A stretch of DNA of 64,000 nt, taken from contig NZ_JNZS01000007.1 of assembly GCF_000718515.1 (NCBI RefSeq), positions 1 to 64,000 of the forward strand, written 5' to 3'. Every line of letters starts with the position of its first letter. Within the stretch, counting starts at the first letter, position 1. Under the pieces are notes generated by a model. That model was given only the letters and a program-made list of their open reading frames with translations. It was not told the DNA's origin and searched no databases. The position numbers were made by a program, and so were the translations under genes. Shown here one piece after another: positions 56,757 to 64,000 of the stretch. Origin of the DNA: Micromonospora parva (GTDB lineage: Bacteria > Actinomycetota > Actinomycetes > Mycobacteriales > Micromonosporaceae).

Positions 56757-58583
56757 TCAGCGCGGGACGGGTTGGTCCGCGCTCTCGCGTTCTCTCGGCA
56801 CCGCGAGGTCGGGCATGCGCCACGACCGCCACAGCTGGCTGTATCCGCCCCCGGCGCTGAGCAGCTCGGCGTGCGTCCCGTGCTCGGCGACGCGCCCGTG
56901 GTCCAGGACGACGATGCGGTCCGCGGTGGCCGCCTGGCTGAGACGGTGGGCGACGACCAGCGTCGTACGGCCCTCGGTGGCGGCCACCGCGGCGCGGTCG
57001 AGGTCCCGGGCGCCCGCGCTGCCCGCCTCGGCGGTGGCCTCGTCGAGGACCGCCACCGCCGGATCGGCGAGGACGAGGCGGGCCAGCGCGAGCTGCTGGG
57101 CCTGGGCCGAGGTGAGCTGCCGACCGCCCTCCCCCACCGGGGTGTTGAGGCCGTCCGGCAGTCCCCGCACCCACTCGGTGGCGCCGACCCGGTCGAGGGC
57201 GGTGGTGATCTCGGCGTCGGTGGCGTCCGGGGCGGCCAGGCGCAGGTCGTCGGCGAGCGGCCCGGCGAAGACGTGCACCTCCTGGCTGATCAGGGCGATC
57301 TCGCGACGGAGGCGGTGCTCGTCGAGCTGGGCCAGCGGCACGCCGCGCAGGGTGACCGCACCGTGGGTGGGCGCGATGATGCCGGCGATGATGCCGGCCA
57401 GGGTGCTCTTGCCCGCGCCGCTCGCGCCGACGAGAGCGACGCGCTCCCCGGGGTTGAGCCGCAGGGTGATGTCGCGCAGCACGACCGGCCCGTCGTCGTA
57501 GCGGTGCTCCGCGACGGTCACCTCCAGTGCCGCCGGTTCGGCCCGATCGCGGCGGGTGGGCTCGGCGTCGCTGGGGGCCGCGGTGTCCGGCAGGGTGGTG
57601 ACCCCGACGAGTCGGGCCAGGCTGGCCCCGGCCTGCAACACCGAGTCCGACTCGAACAGCAGCAGGCCGATGGGGTTGAAGAGGCGGTGGAAGTAGAGCG
57701 CGGCGGTGGTGGCGGCACCGACGGTGGCCAGGTCGCCGCGGACCAGCAGGAAGCCGGCGAGCAGCACGGCGGCGAGCCCCACGAACTCCGAGCGGTTGAT
57801 GCGCAACCCGAAGCGGGTGTAGAGGCCGAAGATCTCCAGGGACAGGTCGCGGGCGACGCCGGAGCGATCCGCGATCCGGGCGACGTGGGCGTCCTCCATC
57901 CGGTAGGCGCGCACTGTCGCCGCGCCCCGCAGCGCCTCGGCGGTCGCCTGCGCCCGCTCGCCCGTCGCCACCCGCTCCCGGGCGTAGTACGGCACGGATC
58001 GCCGGAGGTACCAGCGCAGCGCCAGCGCGTACGCCGGGGCCGCGACCAATCCGGCGATGCCGAGCCGCCAGTCGAGGGCGAAGAGCCCGGCCGCGGTCAG
58101 CACCACGGACAGCAGCGCGCCGAGGAAGGCGGGGCCGCTGGTGGCGATCACGTTCGTCACCACTGCCACGTCGTCGCCGGCGCGGGCCACCAGGTCCCCG
58201 GTGCCGGCCCGCTCCAGGGTGGCCGACGGCAGGTGCAGGGCGCGGTCGAGGACCCGTTCCCGGAGTCGGGCCAGCACGGTCTCGCCGAGGCGCGCGGCGA
58301 CCGCGGCGCCGGCCGCGGTGAGGAGCCCCGCGAGCACGGCGGCGCCCGCGATCACACCGGCCCAGCCCAGCACCGTCGGTGTGTCGGTGCCGGCGATGAC
58401 GTCGTCGACGAGGCGGCCGAGCACCCAGGGAGCGACCAGCCCGGTCGCGGCCGCGGCGACCAGCAACGTGCCGGCGACGGCGCTGAGCCCCGGCAGGAGG
58501 GCCAGCTCGGTGCGCAGGGCGGCCCAGGTCTCCCGGCCGGTGGCCGTCGGCAGCAGGTGCCGGCTGATCGGCTCGGCCGTCAT
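56757..58583 (-). CDS. Heterodimeric ABC exporter, subunit with intact Walker motifs
   Basis: The 608-residue half-exporter has a six-helix domain (LLPGLSAVAGTLLVAAAATG; GIAGLVAAPAYALALRWYL) and a nucleotide-binding domain with Walker A GASGAGKST, Walker B VAVLDEAT and H-loop VAHRLS. Its signature motif is degenerate: LTSAQAQQLALAR where LSGGQ would stand. Its partner at 58580 has the reverse pattern, so together they form one working ATP site. ATG 58583 overlaps the partner stop (ATGA). The longer frame to 59006 is a shadow. The iron box at 60328 controls the pair. Confidence 0.9.
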   Translation of the reverse strand: MTAEPISRHLLPTATGRETWAALRTELALLPGLSAVAGTLLVAAAATGLVAPWVLGRLVDDVIAGTDTPTVLGWAGVIAGAAVLAGLLTAAGAAVAARLGETVLARLRERVLDRALHLPSATLERAGTGDLVARAGDDVAVVTNVIATSGPAFLGALLSVVLTAAGLFALDWRLGIAGLVAAPAYALALRWYLRRSVPYYARERVATGERAQATAEALRGAATVRAYRMEDAHVARIADRSGVARDLSLEIFGLYTRFGLRINRSEFVGLAAVLLAGFLLVRGDLATVGAATTAALYFHRLFNPIGLLLFESDSVLQAGASLARLVGVTTLPDTAAPSDAEPTRRDRAEPAALEVTVAEHRYDDGPVVLRDITLRLNPGERVALVGASGAGKSTLAGIIAGIIAPTHGAVTLRGVPLAQLDEHRLRREIALISQEVHVFAGPLADDLRLAAPDATDAEITTALDRVGATEWVRGLPDGLNTPVGEGGRQLTSAQAQQLALARLVLADPAVAVLDEATAEAGSAGARDLDRAAVAATEGRTTLVVAHRLSQAATADRIVVLDHGRVAEHGTHAELLSAGGGYSQLWRSWRMPDLAVPRERESADQPVPR

Positions 58584-60286
58584 CGCAGGGTCTCCTCGCG
58601 GTAGCGGGCGTCGCTGGCGAGCAACAGCTCGTGCGGGCCCTCGGCGACGACCCGTCCCCGGTCGATCACCGCGACCCGGTCGGTGATCCGCAACAGCGCC
58701 GGACTGGTGGTGATCAGCACCGTGCCCCGGGTTCCCGTCCCCCGAGCCGTGGCCAATCGCGCGGCGAGCAGCCCTTCGGTCACCGAGTCGACCGCCGTGG
58801 TGGGGTTGTGCAGCACCAGCACCGGCGGGTCGGCGACGAGCGCCCGGGCCAGCCCGATCCGCTGCCGCTGCCCGCCGGAGAGGTTCGCGCCGCGTTCGGT
58901 GAGCAGGCGGTCCAGTCCGTGCGGGTGCGCGGCGAGCACGTCCTCGGCGGCGGCGGCGCGGACGGCGGCACGCAGGACCTCGTCGTCGACGGAGGTCCCG
59001 GCGCACAGATTGTTGCGCAGCGTCCCCTCGAACAGCGCCACGTCGTGCTGCTCGACGAGGATCGTGGCGCGCGCGGCATCGATGTGCAGCTCGTCGGCGG
59101 GTACGCCGTCGACGCGGAGCGTCCCCCGGTGCTCCGCGCGGGGCACCCGGCCGGCCAGCAACGCGACCAGCGCCTCGGCGTCGCTCGGGTCGTAGGCGAG
59201 AAGGCCCAGGATCTCACCGGCCCCGACGCGCAGGTTGACGTCGTCGAGGCCCGCGTAGCTGACCCCGTCGAGGGCGAGCCGTGACGGGCCCGGGGCGGGC
59301 GGCCCGGCGTCACCCGGCTGGACGACCGGCGCGGCACCGAGGACCCGGGCGACCCGCCCCGCGGAGGCGCGGGCCATGGCGAACAGCTGGACGCAGTACC
59401 CGAGCGTCTGGACCGGCTCGGCGATGAACTGGGCCAGCCCGACCACCGCCACCAGCTCGCCGATGGTGAGTCGGCCCTGCAACGCGAGCCAACCGGCGAA
59501 TCCGGCGACCGTCGCGAGGAAGAGGCCGTTGACGGTGGTGGTGAGCCCGAGGTGCAGGCCCTTGGTGGTGGCGGCGCGCAGGGTGACGTCGAGCGCGTGG
59601 CGGCTGGCCCCCGCGTACCGACGGGCGGCGTGGTCCTGTGCGCCGATGCCGCGCAGCACGCGCAGGCCGGTGACGAGGTCGACGGCGAGGGCGGTGGTGG
59701 CGGCGAGCGCCTCCTGCTGCGACGTGCTGCGCCGGGTGAGCAGCGGCGCCATCCGCTGCAGGGCGACGACAAGCAGGGGTACGCCGATGAGCACCCCGAG
59801 CCCGAGGGGAATGTCGACGACGAGCAGGGCGACGGCGGCGACCACGATGGCGGTGAGCGCGGCGGCGGTGAGTCCGGCGACGCGCACGACGAGCGCGGAG
59901 AGCTCGGCGTCGGAGGCCGTCACGGACAGCAGTTCGCCGTCGCGCAGGCCCGAGCGGCGTCCCCGCGGGTCGAGGGCGCTGCGGACGATCTCGACCCGGG
60001 TGGTGTGCGCCTCGTGTTCCACGGCGGCGAACGCCAGTCGCGCGCCGGCCCGGTAGGCGAAGGCGAGCACCGTGAACAGGGCGGCCAGCCCGGCCAGCGA
60101 GAGCAGCAGGGCGCGGACGTCCCCGGTGGCCACCGCGCGGTCGATGACCACGCCGACGGCCACCGGGACGAGAGCTTCGGTGGCCTGGTGGGTGCAGAGC
60201 AGCGCGATGCCGGCGGCCACCCGGGCGCGCTGTCGACGCAGCGCGCGACGCAGCACCGCACCGCCGGTGGTCTCGGCGACTGTCAT
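58580..60286 (-). CDS. Heterodimeric ABC exporter, subunit with degenerate ATPase site
   Basis: The 568-residue subunit has a transmembrane domain (GIALLCTHQATEALVPVAVG; ALTAIVVAAVALLVVDI) and an NBD in which Walker A is lost (ILGLLAYDPSDAEALVALL), Walker B reads LVLHNPTTAVD (acidic residues replaced by His-Asn) and the H-loop His is missing (VLITTSPALL). The signature LSGGQRQR is intact. This fits an asymmetric exporter. Likely cargo is a siderophore or a drug; the iron box supports the former. It is the first gene after the iron box. Confidence 0.88.
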   Translation of the reverse strand: MTVAETTGGAVLRRALRRQRARVAAGIALLCTHQATEALVPVAVGVVIDRAVATGDVRALLLSLAGLAALFTVLAFAYRAGARLAFAAVEHEAHTTRVEIVRSALDPRGRRSGLRDGELLSVTASDAELSALVVRVAGLTAAALTAIVVAAVALLVVDIPLGLGVLIGVPLLVVALQRMAPLLTRRSTSQQEALAATTALAVDLVTGLRVLRGIGAQDHAARRYAGASRHALDVTLRAATTKGLHLGLTTTVNGLFLATVAGFAGWLALQGRLTIGELVAVVGLAQFIAEPVQTLGYCVQLFAMARASAGRVARVLGAAPVVQPGDAGPPAPGPSRLALDGVSYAGLDDVNLRVGAGEILGLLAYDPSDAEALVALLAGRVPRAEHRGTLRVDGVPADELHIDAARATILVEQHDVALFEGTLRNNLCAGTSVDDEVLRAAVRAAAAEDVLAAHPHGLDRLLTERGANLSGGQRQRIGLARALVADPPVLVLHNPTTAVDSVTEGLLAARLATARGTGTRGTVLITTSPALLRITDRVAVIDRGRVVAEGPHELLLASDARYREETLR

Positions 60287-60327
60287 GTGCGAATCGATGA
60301 GGACACGGCAGCGGACTCCACTGATGA

Positions 60328-60346
60328 TTAGGGAAGGCTAACCTAA
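60328..60346 (-). promoter_or_regulatory. Iron box (DmdR/IdeR operator)
   Basis: TTAGGGAAGGCTAACCTAA matches the DmdR/IdeR consensus TTAGGTTAGGCTAACCTAA at 17 of 19 positions. It lies 42 bases before the first ABC gene start on the minus strand and 38 bases left of the gntK stop. Fe-loaded DmdR/IdeR would repress the transporter genes, which would be induced by iron starvation. Confidence 0.85.
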
Positions 60347-60383
60347 CATCTCAGTGGTGGGGTCGGAGGTGCGGGCCCGGTGC

Positions 60384-60932
60384 TCACCCACCCGACACCG
60401 AACAGGGCAGGCCGAGACCCTTGACGGCCGCCGCGACCAGGACCTCCGGGGCCGACGAGAGATCGAGGACGAGCACCGACTCGTCCGGCCCGGCCGGCTC
60501 CAACGTGGCCAGCTGCGACTCCAGCAGACTGGCCGGCATGTAGTGCCCCTCGCGCTTTGCCAGTCGCGCCCGGATGACCTCCGCCGGCCCGTCCAGGTGC
60601 ACGAAGTCCACAGGGAGCGGGCCCCGACGGAGCACGTCGCGGTACGACCGCTTCAACGCCGAGCAGGCGAGCACCGTCGAACGGCCCTCCGCGCCACGGT
60701 CGGCGATCCACGCGGCGATGTCCCGCAGCCAGGGCGCCCGGGTGGCATCGTCCAGCGGTACGCCGGACCGCATCCGCGCCACGTTCTCCGGGGAGTGGAA
60801 CTCGTCCGCCTCGGCGAACGTCAACCCGGTCGCCGCGCTGATCCCGCGTGCCACGGTGGTCTTGCCGGCCCCGGAGACGCCCATCACCACGACGTGCCGG
60901 GTGGGCCGGGCGCCGCGCCGCTCACCAGTCAT
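60384..60932 (-). CDS. gntK: Gluconokinase
   Basis: The 182-residue enzyme has a P-loop [39 protein letters not shown] (the gluconate-binding DxxH region), [36 protein letters not shown] and [19 protein letters not shown]. All are GntK hallmarks. It phosphorylates D-gluconate to 6-phosphogluconate. The start at ATG 60932 overlaps the end of the mannonate dehydratase gene by 11 bases, so it is the last gene of the sugar-acid operon. Confidence 0.92.
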   Translation of the reverse strand: MTGERRGARPTRHVVVMGVSGAGKTTVARGISAATGLTFAEADEFHSPENVARMRSGVPLDDATRAPWLRDIAAWIADRGAEGRSTVLACSALKRSYRDVLRRGPLPVDFVHLDGPAEVIRARLAKREGHYMPASLLESQLATLEPAGPDESVLVLDLSSAPEVLVAAAVKGLGLPCSVSGG

Positions 60933-62151
60933 GGACCGTGCCGTCCTTGAGCCGGTTGAACGGCAGGTACGCCGGCTCGTACGGGAACCGGGCCGCCGCC
61001 TCCTCGTCGAGCTCCACCCCGAGCCCCGGTTGGTCGCCCGGGTGCAGGTAGCCGTCGGTGAAGGTGAACGACTGCCGGAACACCTCGTTGGCCAGCGGGG
61101 TGTGCTTCATGTACTCCTGGATCCCGAAGTTGTGGATGGCCAGGTCCAGGTGCAGCGCCGCCGCCATACCCACCGGGGAGATGTCGGTGGGGCCATGGAT
61201 GCCGGACTTGATCTGGTACTGGGCGGCGAAGTCGAGCAGCTTGCGCATGGCGGTGATGCCACCGGTGTGGGTGACGGCGGACCGGACGTAGTCGATCAAC
61301 TGCTCACGGATCAGGGTCTGGTAGTCCCACACGGTGTTGAAGACCTCGCCGATGGCCAGCGGGGTGGTGGTGTGCTGGCGGACCAACCGCAGCGCCTCCT
61401 GGTTCTCGGCCGGGGTGCAGTCCTCCAGCCAGAACAGGTCGTACGGTTCGAGGGCCTTGCCGAGCTTGGCGGCCTGGATCGGCGTCATCCGGTGGTGCCC
61501 GTCGTGCAGCAGCGGCAGCTCCGGGCCGAACTCGTTGCGTACCGCCTCGAAGACCGACGGCAGGTGGCGCAGGTACGCGCGGGTGTCCCAGTCCTCCTCG
61601 GCGGGCAGCGGGGTGCGCTGGGCGGGTTCGTAGTCGTAGCGCTGGCCGGTGGCGCTGGGCTGCGCGGCCACGCCGTAGACCGCGTTGATGCCCGGCACCG
61701 AGGTCTGCACCCGAATCGACCGGAAGCCCTCGTCGAGGTGGCGGCGGATCGAGTCGAACAGCTCGGGAAGGTCGCGACCCGAGGCGTGCCCGTACGCCAT
61801 GATGCCGGTGCGGGACGCGCCGCCCAGCAGTTGGTACAGCGGCATGCCGGCAGCCTTGGCCTTGACGTCCCAGAGTGCGACGTCCACCGCGGCGATGGCC
61901 GCCATGGTGACCGGGCCTCGCCGCCAGTACGCCGACCGGTACAGGAACTGCCAGGTGTCCTCGATCCGGTGCGCGTCGCGCCCCATCAGCAGCGGGGCGA
62001 CGTGGTCGCGCAGGTACGAGGCGACGGAGAGTTCACGGCCGTTGAGCGTGGCGTCGCCCAGACCGGTGATCCCCTCGTCGGTGGTGATCTTCAGGGTGAC
62101 GAAGTTCCGGTCGGGGCTGGACACGATGACGTCTGCTGCGACGATCTTCAC
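60922..62151 (-). CDS. D-mannonate dehydratase, enolase superfamily (ManD/RspA-like)
   Basis: The 409-residue enzyme starts at GTG 62151 with GGAAAGG upstream. Visible features: [31 protein letters not shown], the [11 protein letters not shown] loop found in ManD-type proteins, [39 protein letters not shown] and [13 protein letters not shown]. It removes water from mannonate and perhaps gluconate to give 2-keto-3-deoxygluconate. Some family members are weak or promiscuous, so substrate is not certain. It lies between galactonate dehydratase and gluconokinase genes. Confidence 0.88.
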   Translation of the reverse strand: MKIVAADVIVSSPDRNFVTLKITTDEGITGLGDATLNGRELSVASYLRDHVAPLLMGRDAHRIEDTWQFLYRSAYWRRGPVTMAAIAAVDVALWDVKAKAAGMPLYQLLGGASRTGIMAYGHASGRDLPELFDSIRRHLDEGFRSIRVQTSVPGINAVYGVAAQPSATGQRYDYEPAQRTPLPAEEDWDTRAYLRHLPSVFEAVRNEFGPELPLLHDGHHRMTPIQAAKLGKALEPYDLFWLEDCTPAENQEALRLVRQHTTTPLAIGEVFNTVWDYQTLIREQLIDYVRSAVTHTGGITAMRKLLDFAAQYQIKSGIHGPTDISPVGMAAALHLDLAIHNFGIQEYMKHTPLANEVFRQSFTFTDGYLHPGDQPGLGVELDEEAAARFPYEPAYLPFNRLKDGTVHDW

Positions 62152-62183
62152 TGGGGGCCTTTCCGTTAGTGCCGGTCGGGGTC

Positions 62184-63332
62184 TCACCACTCCGCATAGG
62201 AGCCGTCGGGGTGCCGCCAGGTGGGGCTGCGCCAGGCGTGCCCGCGCTTGTCAGCGGTCCGCACCGCGTGTTCGTCGATCTCGATGCCGAGGCCGGGGGC
62301 GGTCAGCCGGGCCACGTACCCGTCGACGAAGGTCAGCGGGGTCTGGTCGAGGCAGTAGTCGAGCACCTCGGCGCCCTGGTTGTAGTGGATGCCGATGCTC
62401 TGTTCCTGGATGAGGAAGTTGGGGGTGGCGAAGCCGACCTGCAGGCAGGCGGCGAGGGCGATCGGCCCGAGCGGACAGTGCGGGGCGAGCTGCACGTCGT
62501 ACACCTCGGCCAACGTGGCGATCTTGCGAACCTCGGTGATGCCGCCGGCGTGCGCGAGGTCCGGCTGGGCCACGGCGATGCCGGCCTGCAGCACGGGCAG
62601 GAACTCCTGCCGGCTGTAGAGCCGCTCCCCGGTGGAGATGGGGGTGGTGGTGCAGCGGACGACCTCACCGATCAGGTGCGAGTTCTCCGGAACCACCGGT
62701 TCTTCCAGGAAGAACGGCCGGTACGGCTCCAGCAGCGGGGCGACCCGCCGGACGTTGGCGAGAGTGAACCGGCCGTGGAAGTCGACGGCGACGTCGCGGT
62801 CGTCGCCGAGGACCTCGCGGGCGACGGCCACCCGCCGCACCACCGCGTCGAGGTCGGCGACCGAGGCGAGCGCGCCCATCGGCCCGGACGCGTTCATCTT
62901 CACCGCGGTCAGGCCCGCCTCGACCCGGGCGCTGATCTGGTCGCGGATCTCGGCGGGCTCGTCACCACCGATCCAGCCGTAGACCCGGATCCGGTCCCGG
63001 ACCGGCCCACCGAGGAGCTGGTGCACGGGGGCGCCGTAGTGCTTACCGGCGATGTCCCAGAGCGCCTGGTCCAGACCGGACACCGCGCTGGCCAGGATCG
63101 GGCCGCCCCGGTAGAAGGACCCCTTGGTCAACACCTGCCAGTGGTCCTCGATACGCAGCGCGTCGCGACCCGTGAGCAGTTCGCTGAGCTGGTCGACGGC
63201 CGTGCGTACGGTCTCGGACCGGCCCTCGCAGGTCGCCTCACCCCAGCCGACGATGCCGGACTCCGTCTCGATCCGGACGAACAGCCAGCGCGGCGCGACC
63301 AGGAAGGTCTCCACCTTCGCGATCCTCGTCAT
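62184..63332 (-). CDS. D-galactonate dehydratase-like enolase-superfamily enzyme
   Basis: The 382-residue enzyme has [102 protein letters not shown] and [16 protein letters not shown]. This matches galactonate dehydratases (DgoD) in size and motifs, with metal-binding Asp/Glu and the catalytic His. ATG 63332 has GAAGGGC upstream and begins seven bases after the permease stop. Confidence 0.87.
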   Translation of the reverse strand: MTRIAKVETFLVAPRWLFVRIETESGIVGWGEATCEGRSETVRTAVDQLSELLTGRDALRIEDHWQVLTKGSFYRGGPILASAVSGLDQALWDIAGKHYGAPVHQLLGGPVRDRIRVYGWIGGDEPAEIRDQISARVEAGLTAVKMNASGPMGALASVADLDAVVRRVAVAREVLGDDRDVAVDFHGRFTLANVRRVAPLLEPYRPFFLEEPVVPENSHLIGEVVRCTTTPISTGERLYSRQEFLPVLQAGIAVAQPDLAHAGGITEVRKIATLAEVYDVQLAPHCPLGPIALAACLQVGFATPNFLIQEQSIGIHYNQGAEVLDYCLDQTPLTFVDGYVARLTAPGLGIEIDEHAVRTADKRGHAWRSPTWRHPDGSYAEW

Positions 63333-63339
63333 GACCCGG

Positions 63340-63999
63340 TCAGCCCTTCGTGGCACCGGCGGTCAGGCCGGAGACGACGTACTTCTGCACGAACAGGGCG
63401 ATCAGCATGATCGGCAGGGTGACCACCGTCGCGGCGGCCATCAGGCCGCCCCAGTCGATGCTGGCGTAGCCGACGAAGTCGAAGATCGCGACGGGGAGCG
63501 TCTTCGTGTCGGAGCCGGAGAGCACCAGGGCGAACATGAAGTTGTTCCAGGAGAAGATGAACGAGAGGATGCCGGCGGTCGCGACGCCCGGCACCGACAG
63601 CGGCAGGGTGATCCGCCGGAACGCGCCGATGTGGGTCAGCCCGTCGACCAGCGCCGCCTCTTCCAACTCGGTCGGCAGGCCGTCGAAGTAGCCCATCATG
63701 ATGTAGACGATCAGCGGGAGCGACACGAACATGTGGCTCAGGATCAGCACGCTGAACCCGCCGACCAGCTTCAGGTTCGAGAAGACGTAGTACCAGGGCA
63801 CCAGCAGCGAGACGCCGGGGATCACCCGGGCCATCAGCACGACGAGCGCGGACTTCTTCATGCTGAACCGGCTCATCGAGTACGCGGCGGGCACGCCGAG
63901 CAGGAGCGAGAGCGCGGTGGCCGCGAACGCCACCCAGAGACTGTTGCCGATGAACTGGAGATAGTTGGCCTGCTGGAGAACTGTCTCGTAGTTCTTCAG
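63340..63999 (-). CDS. Carbohydrate ABC transporter permease (MalG type), partial
   Basis: The last 219 codons of a permease run in from the right edge. Membrane helices are clear (SLWVAFAATALSLLLGVPAAYS; LVVLMARVIPGVSLLVPWYYVF; LILSHMFVSLPLIVYIMMGYF) and the EAA loop EEAALVDGLTHIGAFRRITL is complete. It ends VVSGLTAGATKG. It is one of two permeases of a CUT1 sugar importer, co-transcribed with the sugar-acid enzymes, so sugar acids are the likely cargo. Confidence 0.9.
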   Translation of the reverse strand: MKNYETVLQQANYLQFIGNSLWVAFAATALSLLLGVPAAYSMSRFSMKKSALVVLMARVIPGVSLLVPWYYVFSNLKLVGGFSVLILSHMFVSLPLIVYIMMGYFDGLPTELEEAALVDGLTHIGAFRRITLPLSVPGVATAGILSFIFSWNNFMFALVLSGSDTKTLPVAIFDFVGYASIDWGGLMAAATVVTLPIMLIALFVQKYVVSGLTAGATKG

Positions 64000-64000
64000 G

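Noticed and set aside
56617..57174. 185-codon minus-strand frame between the sigma factor and ABC genes
   Set aside because: It overlaps the ABC gene in another frame and is Arg/Gly-rich; shadow.

Overview
The window is high-GC actinobacterial DNA with strong third-position GC bias, GTG/TTG starts and many 4-base stop/start overlaps. An iniB-iniA-iniC cluster, conservon-type genes, DmdR/IdeR-type iron boxes, a HelR gene behind a rifamycin-associated element and a single-chain acetyl-CoA carboxylase together suggest a Micromonospora-like member of the Micromonosporaceae. That placement is inference. I see no tRNA, rRNA, CRISPR array, transposase or prophage gene, so this looks like chromosomal DNA with some accessory cassettes.

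Layout. 1-2.8 kb: end of an HNH nuclease gene, an 87-bp tandem duplication, then a MerR/SoxR-type promoter driving an ABC exporter. 2.8-8.7 kb: secreted PepSY protein, GNAT/LysR divergent pair, DUF5872 protein, an OmpR-type two-component system and a membrane-anchored protein; a shared motif links the two-component system to the PepSY gene. 8.2-10.6 kb: MarR and PadR regulators with their likely targets. 10.6-14.6 kb: a very large secreted ThuA/sugar dehydrogenase/CBM protein. 14.9-15.3 kb: a cysteine-rich DUF1540 protein near an iron-box-like site.

15.3-27.3 kb holds two divergent operons. Leftward are iniB and two dynamin-like GTPases (iniA, iniC). Rightward are six coupled genes: an Hsp70 ATPase domain, a large LuxR regulator, a NIT-type histidine kinase, a Roadblock protein, a DUF742 protein and a membrane-anchored CBM2-like protein. 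The rightward operon resembles a conservon that lacks its usual CvnD GTPase.

27.4-35 kb: two glycerophosphodiester phosphodiesterases, small membrane proteins and helR. 35.2-41.9 kb: a three-gene cassette (membrane protein, caspase-STAND-WD40 protein of 1757 residues, serine esterase) that looks like a candidate defence or regulated-death system. 42-47 kb: lipoprotein serine hydrolase, NarL-type two-component system and a methyltransferase. 47-56.6 kb: CBM2 protein, winged-helix protein, the 1820-residue carboxylase, an aldolase-family enzyme and an ECF sigma factor. 56.7-60.3 kb: an asymmetric heterodimeric ABC exporter behind a strong iron box. 60.4-64 kb: a sugar-acid operon (ABC permease, galactonate dehydratase, mannonate dehydratase, gluconokinase) running off the right edge.
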